Assembly: GCF_014650575.1 (NCBI RefSeq)
Contig: NZ_BMVF01000004.1
Span: 1-64,000 of the forward strand
Source of the DNA: Streptomyces naganishii JCM 4654
Lineage (GTDB): Bacteria > Actinomycetota > Actinomycetes > Streptomycetales > Streptomycetaceae
Reading direction: 5' to 3'
Length of the DNA: 64,000 nucleotides
The notes under the pieces were generated by a model that saw nothing but the letters and a program-made list of their open reading frames with translations, was not told the origin of the DNA and did no database searches. Below are positions 31,828 through 39,342 of this stretch, piece after piece. The first letter of the stretch is position 1. Each line of letters opens with the position of its first letter. The translations under genes and the position numbers were made by a program.

Positions 31828-34409
31828 CCAGCGTCAACGACTCCCAGACCACCACGAGCACCGTCCCGGGCGGAGCGTGGAGACTTGTACCGATCGTCGT
31901 GCTCCGGCAGGCCGGCTTTCCGATGGAGGCGCTCGACCCCCTCGTGGACACCGCCGCCGTCGATGAGGCCCACGCTCTCCTGGAGAGCAGGAGCCGGCTG
32001 ACTTCGCTGGCGAGGGACCTCAAGCCGGTGCTGCGGCAGCACCAGCTCCCCGGTTGCCCGCAGTCGGCGTCGCGGGTAGGCCAGCTACGGCCGCTACCCG
32101 GCCGTGAACTGCGGCGTGCCACCGCAGCACTGCCCGACGAGGCGGCGCGCACCCTGCACACCTACCAAGTGTCCGCACAGGAGTTCGCCAGGGAACAGGA
32201 GGCCTTCACCGCCCGGCACCGCACCCGGCTGGAGCACGCGAGAACCGCCGTGGCCGAGGCGTTCGGCGACGAGCGCCTGCGGCAAGTGCTGCTGCTGTCG
32301 AACGACGCCGCGTATCCGGAGTTCGCCGCATGGCTCGACACCTTCCAGGGGGACATGGGCCGGCACACCCGGAGGATGACCGACCTGCTCACGATGTACC
32401 TCCAGCGGGTGACGACGAAGAACGAGACCCACTCCCACTTCGGACCGTTCACCGTGGGCCGGGTCGGTGCCGTGCCGGGCATCACATGGACCTCGGAGCG
32501 GGAGATGGAGCGCCGGACGCTCTTCAGCCACTGGGCCGCGGAGAAGGTCGCCCAGAGCGCCGCGGCGGTCCCCGGCCTGTTCGACTTCGTACGTCCTCGC
32601 AGGCGCCCGCTGTCCTTCCTGCGCGACGGCCGTATCGACCTCTACGCGTTCACCACTCGGGACGGGCTGGACACCGACTGGAACTTCCAGCACCTCGGAG
32701 GCAAGGAGGTGGCAGCGCACGAGGAATGGCTGTGGCAGCGCTGCGACGGCGAGCGAACGCTGCGGGAGTTGCGCTCGGAGTGGGACACCGAGTTCGGTTC
32801 CCACTCCCCCGTCCCCTTCGACCAGGTGCTGAAGGAGCTGGTCGCGCGTGAATGGGTGGTCGCCGAGTTCGAGATCCCCGTGGGGGACCACGAGCCCCTG
32901 GCCGCCCTGCGCCGCCAACTGGACTCCGCTCCACCGGAGCAGGCCGGGCCGATTCTCTCGGCCATCGGTCACTTCGAGGAGGACCTGGCCCGCTTCGCGA
33001 AGCTGCCCCCTGCCGAGCGCCCGGCCGCGCTGGCCGCCACCAAGTCCAGGTTCGAGAAGCTGACGGGAACCGCCGCGAACCGCAACAGCGGCCTGCACTA
33101 CGCCGACCGGAGCATCCTGTTCGAGGAGGCCCACGGCGAGCCGGCCGGCCTGACCATCGGCCCGGACATCGCCCGCTTCATCACGGACGAACTGTCGATC
33201 GTGTACGAGACCGTGCTCGCGCGTCCTCGGCTGCGCATGCGGCGTGAGCTCGCCATTCTCACGCGGTGGGTGGCGGAGCGCTTCGGCGCCGATGTCGAGG
33301 TCCCCCTGGACCGCCTCTACTCGGAGTTCTTCCGGGACCGGCACGCCCTCGAGGAGCAGTGCGCCGCCGTCGAGGCCGAGCTGGCGGCGCTCGACCGGGT
33401 GATCACCGACGCCCTGCTGGGAGAGGGGGATGTGGACCGGCCGGAGGTCGTCGTGGAGCGGAACCGGATGGAGGCGATCCTCGCCGCCCATCCCCGTACG
33501 CCTGCGGCTGTCGTCGATCCGGACGTGCTGTTCGCTGCCACGAGCCGTCAGGACCTGCGCGAGGGCCGGTTCACCGCGGTGATCGGAGACTGCCACGCCG
33601 TCCGGGAGGTCATCACCCACACCAGCTTCGGCCCCTTGGTCCAGGAACGCGTCCCGGAGCTGCTGCCGGAGGTCTACGAGGGCTACCTGTCCTTGCTGGA
33701 CGACGGCGAGGTCCTCGCCGACCTGTCGCGGGGCCACCCGGACAAGTCGTCGACGCAGCTCGTCTACCCCTGCTACGACCTGGAGGTCTACGGCCGTTCC
33801 GGGCAGTCGCGCGACCGAGTGGTGCAGCCCTCCCGTCTGTACGTCGTGCTGCGTGACGGACGGCTGGAGCTGCGTGCCCACGGTGTCGTGGGAAGGCTGC
33901 GCCTCATGGCACCCCCGGCCGGCGGACCGAGCATCCGCCAGGACCCTCTCTCTCCGTTCGCCTTCCCGCGTCACTTCGGCGGGGCGGGGCTGGACGCCCC
34001 CGCCCTGGCGCACATTCCCCGTATCCGCTGCGGCCGTGTCGTCCTGCAACGGGAGACCTGGCGGGTCCCCGCCGCTCGCCTGCGTGGTGCGGCCGCCTTC
34101 GACGGCCCCACGGGACATACGGGCGGGGAGGAGGCCGCCGAGTTCGTCGCGGCCTGTCGGTTGCGCTCCGAGCTCGGCCTGCCCCGGCACGTCTTCGTCA
34201 AGGTTCCCAGCGAGCCGAAGCCGATCTACGTCGACTGGCACGCTCCGCTCCTGGTACGGCAGTTGTGCCGACTGACCGCACGAAAGGACGGCACCCTGGA
34301 GATCTCCGAAATGCTGCCCACGCCTGACCAACGCTGGTTGAGCGTGAACGGTCATCGCTACACCAGCGAGCTGCGGTGCGCCGTGTTCTCCTCGGGGGCC
34401 CCGAGGTGA
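31824..34409 (+). CDS. Short LanB-like protein 2 (PEARL-like paralogue)
   Basis: An 861-residue paralogue of the first gene: PIVVLRQAGFPMEAL start, MTDLLTMYLQRVTTKNETHS then HFGPFTVGRV, GTAANRNSGLHYADRSILFE, AGGPSIRQDPLSPFAFPRHF, PRIRCGRVVLQRETW, SEPKPIYVDWHAPLLVRQL and EISEMLPTPDQRW. The shared blocks indicate ancient duplication and parallel function. It also lacks an elimination domain. PEARL clusters such as those for ammosamide-type compounds carry several such paralogues, each adding a different amino acid; that precedent is the basis of my inference. The GTG at 31824 overlaps the PHP stop by 4 bp and its TGA overlaps the MFS GTG. Confidence 0.82.
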   Translation: MTSVNDSQTTTSTVPGGAWRLVPIVVLRQAGFPMEALDPLVDTAAVDEAHALLESRSRLTSLARDLKPVLRQHQLPGCPQSASRVGQLRPLPGRELRRATAALPDEAARTLHTYQVSAQEFAREQEAFTARHRTRLEHARTAVAEAFGDERLRQVLLLSNDAAYPEFAAWLDTFQGDMGRHTRRMTDLLTMYLQRVTTKNETHSHFGPFTVGRVGAVPGITWTSEREMERRTLFSHWAAEKVAQSAAAVPGLFDFVRPRRRPLSFLRDGRIDLYAFTTRDGLDTDWNFQHLGGKEVAAHEEWLWQRCDGERTLRELRSEWDTEFGSHSPVPFDQVLKELVAREWVVAEFEIPVGDHEPLAALRRQLDSAPPEQAGPILSAIGHFEEDLARFAKLPPAERPAALAATKSRFEKLTGTAANRNSGLHYADRSILFEEAHGEPAGLTIGPDIARFITDELSIVYETVLARPRLRMRRELAILTRWVAERFGADVEVPLDRLYSEFFRDRHALEEQCAAVEAELAALDRVITDALLGEGDVDRPEVVVERNRMEAILAAHPRTPAAVVDPDVLFAATSRQDLREGRFTAVIGDCHAVREVITHTSFGPLVQERVPELLPEVYEGYLSLLDDGEVLADLSRGHPDKSSTQLVYPCYDLEVYGRSGQSRDRVVQPSRLYVVLRDGRLELRAHGVVGRLRLMAPPAGGPSIRQDPLSPFAFPRHFGGAGLDAPALAHIPRIRCGRVVLQRETWRVPAARLRGAAAFDGPTGHTGGEEAAEFVAACRLRSELGLPRHVFVKVPSEPKPIYVDWHAPLLVRQLCRLTARKDGTLEISEMLPTPDQRWLSVNGHRYTSELRCAVFSSGAPR

Positions 34410-35650
34410 GCGCACGCACCGCCTTTCGCTTCAGTTCCGGCTATCACCACGTGATCGGTGCCGCGAGCGCGTCGGCGGTCGGCGACGGCATGCGTTTCGC
34501 CGCCCTTCCGCTGCTGTCCGCCGCGCTGCTGCACGACGCGTTCCAGGTGTCCGCGGTCACCGCGGCCACGACCGTGCCCTGGCTGCTGTTCGGTCTGCCG
34601 GCGGGAGCGTACGCCGACCGGTTCGAGCGCGGTCGCCTGATGGTCATCGCCGACCTGCTGCGCGCCCTGACGCTGATCGTCACCGTGGTGCTGCTCGCCT
34701 GCGACCGGCTGACGTTCTGGCCCCTGCTGATCGCGGCGTTCCTGCTGGGTGTCGGGGAGGTGCTGTTCGACTGCGCCTCCTTCGCGCTGCTGCCGAGCAT
34801 CGTTGCCAAGGAGAAGCTGGAGGCGGCGAACGGCCGGCTCTTCGCGGCCCAGACCGTGGGCCGCGATCTGCTGGGACATGTGCTCGGCGGTGTGCTCTTC
34901 GTGGCAGGCAGGGCGATTCCCCTCCTGCTCGACGCATTCTCCTTCCTGATGTCCGCAGCGTTGCTGACCGGCGTGCGCGGGCCGCAGCCCGAGCGGTCCA
35001 CGGCCAGGCCGCGGCTCCTGACCGACATCCGCGAGGGCCTGGTCCACGTGCTGCGTGACCCTCTGCTGCGCGCGCTGACTCTCTCCGCGGGCGTCATCAA
35101 CGCTGTCTACCTCGGACAGATCGCCGTCTTCGTCATCCTGGTGCGCGACGTGCTCGAGCTCCCGGACGCCGCATACGGGGCGCTTCTGGCCGCCGGAGCT
35201 GCTGGGGGCGTGGCCGGCAGCATGGCCGCAAGCCGTATGACCGGAGCGATGGGCCGGGTCCCTACCTTGATCGGAAACCTGGCCCTGATGGGTGTGGGAG
35301 GTCTGGCGGTAGCGGCGACCGACAGCGTGTACGTGGTCACCGTCGGCTACTGCGCCGCCGGGTTCGGCCTCATGGTCTGGAACGTCGTGGCCGTGTCCCT
35401 GCGGCAAGAGCTCATCCCGGATCGCCTTCTCGGCCGGGCGACCGGCGTGTACCGGTTGTTCGCCTGGGGGACGATGCCCCTCGGCGCGCTGATCTTCGGC
35501 TGGCTGAGCACGTCGGCGGGACCGCAGACGGCCTTCGCGGTCGGCGGCGCGGTCACACTGGTGATGTGCCTGCCCATCGCTTTCACCCTGCTGAAGGACA
35601 GCAGAATCACCGATGACCGCAAGACCCCCGAAGGTGTACATGATGAGTGA
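34406..35650 (+). CDS. MFS exporter (enterobactin-exporter-like, MFS_3)
   Basis: A 414-residue 12-helix permease. Visible are GAYADRFERGRLMVIADLLR (motif A between helices 2 and 3), FDCASFALLPSIVAKEKLEA ANGRL (split here; typical of MFS_3 proteins), VGRDLLGHVLGGVLF and AASRMTGAMGRVPTLIGNLA. The group exports siderophores and natural products. It starts GTG inside the end of LanB-like 2 (GTGA) and overlaps the APH-like gene, so it is the dedicated exporter of this operon. The C-terminus is polar (DRKTPEGVHDE). Confidence 0.87.
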   Translation: MSARTAFRFSSGYHHVIGAASASAVGDGMRFAALPLLSAALLHDAFQVSAVTAATTVPWLLFGLPAGAYADRFERGRLMVIADLLRALTLIVTVVLLACDRLTFWPLLIAAFLLGVGEVLFDCASFALLPSIVAKEKLEAANGRLFAAQTVGRDLLGHVLGGVLFVAGRAIPLLLDAFSFLMSAALLTGVRGPQPERSTARPRLLTDIREGLVHVLRDPLLRALTLSAGVINAVYLGQIAVFVILVRDVLELPDAAYGALLAAGAAGGVAGSMAASRMTGAMGRVPTLIGNLALMGVGGLAVAATDSVYVVTVGYCAAGFGLMVWNVVAVSLRQELIPDRLLGRATGVYRLFAWGTMPLGALIFGWLSTSAGPQTAFAVGGAVTLVMCLPIAFTLLKDSRITDDRKTPEGVHDE

Positions 35651-36551
35651 GCGATTCGCCGAATTGGACAGCCTGGCCGAACGGTGGGGCCTGAGCGACC
35701 TTGAACTGGTCGGTAAGGGCCTGGAGTTCTCCGTCTACAGGGCGCAGGGGCGCGACGGGCAGCCCGTCGCGGTACGGCTCGCCCATCGGCGGTTCGACTC
35801 GAACGCCAATGACCCCCATGTCGACACTCGGGCCCTGCTCCTGCAGGAGTACGAGATCGCGAGGCACCTGGCCGCCCATGGCCTGCCCGTCCCCGAGGCG
35901 AAGGAACTCGTCCTGGCGGACGAGCCGGCGTCCCCCGACGTACTGCTGTCCGCATATGTCCCCGACGACGGATCGCAACTCGACTCCTTCGCGCTCGGGC
36001 AGCTCCTCGCGCGGCTCCATCAGGTGCCGCCGCCGCGTCTGACGCCCGTCGCGTCGGAGGGAGTGCCCACGGCGAGTGCGATCGCCGCACGTATCGGGCG
36101 CCGTTGGGCCGAGATCGGCCACCTTGTCGAAGACTGGCCCGAACCGCCGGACGCGTCCCTCGTCACCGGACATCTCACCGGCCTTACCGAGGACAGCCTC
36201 CTGCACCTCGATGTCCGCAGCGACAACATCCGACGGCGGCGGGGGCAGACCGTCGCCCTGCTGGATTGGTCGAACGCCCTGCTCGGGTCCCCCTCGGCGG
36301 AGTTCGGGCGCTTGGTCGAGTACGCCCGGTATCCGGAGAACCAGCTCGACGTGGAAGCGATCCGCAGCGGATACGCGAGGACGGCAACGGTTCCGCCCGA
36401 CAGCGATCCGTGCTTGTTGGTGTGCCGACTGGACGCCGCACTGATGCTGGCGCTCGTCTTCCTTTCCGAGGCGCCCGACCCGAGCCGCGGGCCGGCGACA
36501 GCCGACCACGCACGAGAACTCGCGCTCAGGGTGACCGCACGTCACGCGTAA
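35640..36551 (+). CDS. APH-type phosphotransferase (aminoglycoside/choline kinase fold)
   Basis: A 303-residue kinase-fold protein. The N-lobe includes LVGKGLEFSVYRAQGRDGQP and VAVRLAHRR (ATP-binding Lys replaced by Arg in AVRL). The catalytic loop LLHLDVRSDNI gives the Brenner motif (H189, D191, N196), and LLDWSNALLG gives the Mg-binding Asp (D209). It phosphorylates a small hydroxylated molecule. As the last gene of the operon, overlapping the exporter by 11 bp, it could provide self-resistance or a biosynthetic phosphate. I chose the ATG at 35640 because a GAAGG site precedes it by 5 nt; an ATG at 35613 is possible. Confidence 0.8.
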   Translation: MMSERFAELDSLAERWGLSDLELVGKGLEFSVYRAQGRDGQPVAVRLAHRRFDSNANDPHVDTRALLLQEYEIARHLAAHGLPVPEAKELVLADEPASPDVLLSAYVPDDGSQLDSFALGQLLARLHQVPPPRLTPVASEGVPTASAIAARIGRRWAEIGHLVEDWPEPPDASLVTGHLTGLTEDSLLHLDVRSDNIRRRRGQTVALLDWSNALLGSPSAEFGRLVEYARYPENQLDVEAIRSGYARTATVPPDSDPCLLVCRLDAALMLALVFLSEAPDPSRGPATADHARELALRVTARHA

Positions 36552-36586
36552 CCGTTCATTTCACTTCGGACCTCTTCGGAGTAGCC

Positions 36587-36775
36587 ATGGTGAATCTCAC
36601 CCGTATCTGCACGAAGACGGGAGACGACGGCACGACCGCCCTTGGTGACGTGAGCAGAACGAGCAAGCTGGGCACGAGGCTTGCGGTCTACGCCGACGTG
36701 GACGAAGCGAACTGGGCCGCTCCCTGGAACCGTTACGAGCGAGCGACCTCTCGACGATCCAGCGGCAGGGCCTAG
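36587..36775 (+). pseudogene. Cobalamin adenosyltransferase (PduO-type) N-terminal stub
   Basis: The frame starts MVNLTRICTKTGDDGTTALG, then DVSRTSKLGTRLAVYADVDEAN, the near-invariant beginning of ATP:cob(I)alamin adenosyltransferases (TRxGDxGTT ATP site). After DEANWAA it diverges into Arg/Ser-rich sequence and stops at about 60 residues of a normal 190. The catalytic helices are missing. Being next to an operon with a B12-like radical SAM protein is suggestive but may be coincidental, since radical SAM methylases use methylcobalamin rather than adenosylcobalamin. Confidence 0.75.
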
Positions 36776-37482
36776 CCATGAAGCCAGACCCGCAGCGGAC
36801 CGATCGCCTCGAAGCCATGGCGGACGGCGGCATCCAGGTCCGCGCCGTGCTCATAGCCGACCACGGGCAGAGTCGGGAACAGGCGGTGCACTGCGTCCAG
36901 CACCACCGACCAGGCCCGGTCAGCGCCGCTCTCCACCGCGAAGACATTGGAGATTCCGACCACATGGTCGTTGCGGCTCGCCACCGCCCCAGCGGCCACC
37001 AGGCCGTCAGCGGAGTGTCCGACGAGCACGGACGTGGCTGGGTCATCGAGCAATTCAGGCCGGAAGAGGTCCGCGTTGCCGTCCCCGTCGTCCCAGGCAA
37101 GGGCCCAGGCCCGCAGCATGTCCGGGCTGCTGACCACATCCCAGGCGAGATCCGGTGAGCTGGTCGGCGCGCTCGCCGGGCGGTGGATCCACTGCGCGTC
37201 GAACAGCACCTTGAAGCCGGCCCCCGTCAGATCGAGGTCGGCGAAGCTGTCCTTGACGCAGGCGCCGGGAGCGGCGGTATCGATCCGGTCCACCAGCGCG
37301 GCGGCATCGGTCCCCGGCACCAGCGTCACCGCGTCGGGGTAGTACCGCGGCGGCCGGGACGGGAGGGCCCAAGCCTGCATCCCGAACTCGCCCGCCAAAC
37401 CGTGCGATCGGCACATCGACGCGCACCACTCGGCGTTGTTGCGGGCCGCGGCCCGGATCATGAACTGCTTCTTCTCGGTCAC
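36772..37482 (-). CDS. GNAT-like hypothetical protein
   Basis: A 236-residue protein with a GTG start. Its N-terminal half holds RAAARNNAEWCASMCRSHGL, RYYPDAVTLVPGTDAAALVD and KDSFADLDLTGAGFKVLFDA; its C-terminal half has VLVGHSADGLVAAGAVASRN, HVVGISNVFAVESGADRAWS and VVGYEHGADLDAAVRHGFEA, a pattern like a GNAT-fold protein (strand, central beta bulge, final GFEAIGPLRVW). It may be an acetyltransferase-like protein lacking a clear acetyl-CoA loop. It is convergent with the adenosyltransferase stub, overlapping it by 4 bp. Function unknown. Confidence 0.6.
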   Translation of the reverse strand: MTEKKQFMIRAAARNNAEWCASMCRSHGLAGEFGMQAWALPSRPPRYYPDAVTLVPGTDAAALVDRIDTAAPGACVKDSFADLDLTGAGFKVLFDAQWIHRPASAPTSSPDLAWDVVSSPDMLRAWALAWDDGDGNADLFRPELLDDPATSVLVGHSADGLVAAGAVASRNDHVVGISNVFAVESGADRAWSVVLDAVHRLFPTLPVVGYEHGADLDAAVRHGFEAIGPLRVWLHG

Positions 37483-37577
37483 GAGTGCGCATCATGGTCT
37501 GGACCGACCCGGTTCGTCGAACAGTTTCCGTCAGCCACAGGACGGAGGCCCCGGACACCCCGTCCAGCTCCTGGGCT

Positions 37578-37612
37578 ATTACGTGACCGCAGCCCTGGGA
37601 ATTACGTGACCG
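37578..37612. repeat. 12-bp direct repeat
   Basis: ATTACGTGACCG occurs at 37578-37589 and again at 37601-37612, 23 bp apart from start to start. It sits amid IS fragments and may be a duplicated target or a regulator site; no function is evident. Confidence 0.6.
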
Positions 37613-37639
37613 TCCACAGGCGGGGCGGACCCGGCGCAG

Positions 37640-37750
37640 GAGCTGGTCGGTGAAGTAGATCAGGGAGCGGTGAGCGAGGGCGGCCGCGTGCTGATGCAGC
37701 CGGTTCACCAGCGTCCCGTACCTGTGAAGGACGGACGCCGGGCCCACCGG
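37640..37750 (-). pseudogene. Possible transposase N-terminal scrap (IS5/IS1031-like)
   Basis: The minus frame gives LHRYGTLVNRLHQHAAALAH, RSLIYFTDQLLRRVRPACG, resembling the first helices of a transposase group with VYxxAxxLxxRTLxYLAxxIRRHR. Only about 35 codons remain and the match is loose. The element, if real, is dead. Confidence 0.35.
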
Positions 37751-37799
37751 TGTCCGTCACACGGCAGCGGTGGGCGCCGCGGCGGTCGCCTCGTTTCAA

Positions 37800-38130
37800 G
37801 GCCGGCAGCGGAGACCAAAGCGCGGGCCTGGCGTGCGGGACGGATGCGGTTCATGCCGACCGCGGCACGGACCCGGCCTTGCGCGCCGTACGGAGCGACT
37901 CGATACGGCTGACTGCCTCAGCGGGCGCGGCAGTGGGCCGGCGATTCGGTGCACTGGATCGGTCTTCGAGACCGAACTCACCAAACTGCCGATACCGGTT
38001 GACCCACTTGCTGGCACGTGTACGGGAGTTGCCATCTCGGCGGCGATGTGAACGATCGGGCGGTGTTGGCAGCGCTGGACGAGCCGTCGGCGTCCCTCCA
38101 AGGACAGTGGAGCGTTGCGATGGGTCACGG
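37800..38130 (-). pseudogene. IS481-family transposase relic
   Basis: The frame starts VTHRNAPLSLEGRRRLVQRC, QHRPIVHIAAEMA, the standard IS481 N-terminal HTH (MTHRNAPLTxxGRLRLxxRC...PxxxVAxEMGIS). After a frameshift it continues as SKWVNRYRQFGEFGLEDRSS. The rve catalytic domain is missing and the remainder degrades into Arg-rich sequence. No terminal repeats were detected. Confidence 0.8.
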
Positions 38131-38598
38131 GAGTCTTTCTCGTGGGCGGGCGTGATGCGGTGTGGCGGTCATGACTGCTCAGTGGCGCGAGCCGGCTCGG
38201 TGGGATGCGAGCGCGTGCTCGGTCTCGCGGGCATGGCCCGCGGCGTGGGCCGAGCGACCATTGATCAGCTTCTCGTTGCCCGTAGCGCGTCCTGCTGCCC
38301 GGGCTCCTTACCCGACGGACTGCTCGGCCTTGGCCCTGGCCTTCTCGCTGGCGGACGTGCTGCTCGTTCTCCTCGGTCCGACTCGAGGTGCCGGCTGTGC
38401 GCATGACCCCTCATCGCGCCGACCCAAGCCATGACCAGACATTGAGTGATCGTCAGCGCGTGGCTGCGGCGCATCGGATGCCGGCGACGGGGAAGCATGA
38501 ACGGCACACACCTACCCTCCACGCCCTCGAAGAAACTTCTCTTTTATGGGCTTGTAGGGAGAATGTAAGGGCATCCGGTGGTCAGGAGGTTGATAACG
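38131..38598. other. Gap without supported gene
   Basis: No coherent protein is visible. The last 80 bp, with an AT-richer stretch near 38530-38575, should contain the promoter of the small hydrophobic protein gene. Confidence 0.4.
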
Positions 38599-38769
38599 AT
38601 GGTTCCCCTGCTTCTGGTTCTTCTTCTGGCTCTGATCCTCTTCGGTGCGGGCTTCGCGCTGAAGGCGCTGTGGTGGATCGCGGTGGTCGTGCTGATCGTG
38701 TGGCTACTGGGCTTCGTCGTCCGGTCCGCGGACGGCGCAGGTGGCAAGGGCCGCTGGTACCGCTGGTAG
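38599..38769 (+). CDS. Small hydrophobic membrane protein
   Basis: A 56-residue protein, MVPLLLVLLLALILFGAGFA, then KALWWIAVVVLIVWLLGFVV and a polar GKGRWYRW end: two transmembrane helices joined by a tight turn. A perfect AGGAGG (38584-38589) with 9-nt spacing supports the ATG at 38599 over the upstream GTG at 38578. Very similar hydrophobic proteins are common in Streptomyces, often in osmotic or sigma-B-type stress regulons. A strong terminator follows 45 bp downstream, so it is monocistronic. Confidence 0.85.
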   Translation: MVPLLLVLLLALILFGAGFALKALWWIAVVVLIVWLLGFVVRSADGAGGKGRWYRW

Positions 38770-38812
38770 ACACAGATCCTCAGCGTGAGGAACGCTACCT
38801 GTAGCGGAGATT

Positions 38813-38848
38813 GACGTGGGGCCCGGCCGGTAGGCCGGGCCCCACGTC
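38813..38848 (+). terminator. Strong terminator hairpin
   Basis: ACGTGGGGCCCGGCC (38814-38828) and GGCCGGGCCCCACGT (38833-38847) form a perfect 15-bp stem with a GGTA loop, and G38813/C48 extends it to 16. It lies just downstream of the small membrane protein gene. Confidence 0.9.
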
Positions 38849-39342
38849 GTGCAAGAGGCTCATCCCGCCCAGGCGGAGGGGAGAGATCAGGCATACCGGG
38901 CGTGTCAGGGGGTACGTGTACTGCGCATCGGCCCCGCAGAAGCAGCAGTGGAACTCTGCGCCTCCTGAATTCTGCGGGGCTGCTGCACGCTCCCGGCCTT
39001 TGAGCACCCGGCACGCGGCGCACACAAACCTATCCATCGCCATGAGCGCCCGACGCAGTCACCTGATGCAGTGCGAGGCCACCGCGGCCACCGCGGGCTT
39101 TTTGTGGTGCGTCCAGCCGCACACCCCGGTGGCGTGGTGTACACAGTAGCTCTTCGGTCCGCTGCCTGTCGTAGCCGGTGCTGACCCCGGCATCGCCAAG
39201 CTCCGTTCAAAGGTCAGCTCGAAGCGCGCTGCCGGTATTCACTGTCCGATTCAGGATGCGATGATGTCGTGAAGGTCAAGTACGGGGAATGCACGGGTTT
39301 CTAATGTGACATCAGTACTTGCGAGCTGGGGGGCGTCCGTTC
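38849..39342. other. Gap of about 490 bp without supported gene
   Basis: A minus frame starting near 39043 has several Cys residues (FVCAACRVLKG, HCCFCGAD) but runs into the terminator hairpin, so I do not annotate it. The sequence from 39200 onward is lower in GC and probably carries the promoter for the adenylation-domain gene. Confidence 0.45.

Noticed and set aside
36587..36775. Cobalamin adenosyltransferase as ninth gene of the LanB-like operon
   Set aside because: Only about 45 codons of the conserved N-terminus remain and the reading degrades afterwards, so it is a relic.
37597..37612. Repeated ATTACGTGACCG as attachment site
   Set aside because: No tRNA gene or integrase is adjacent and the repeats are only 23 bp apart, so it cannot bound an element.
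38795..39043. Minus-strand ORF with CxxC-like motifs (FVCAACR, CCFCGAD)
   Set aside because: Its second half is encoded by the strong terminator hairpin and it has no ribosome binding site or family match.
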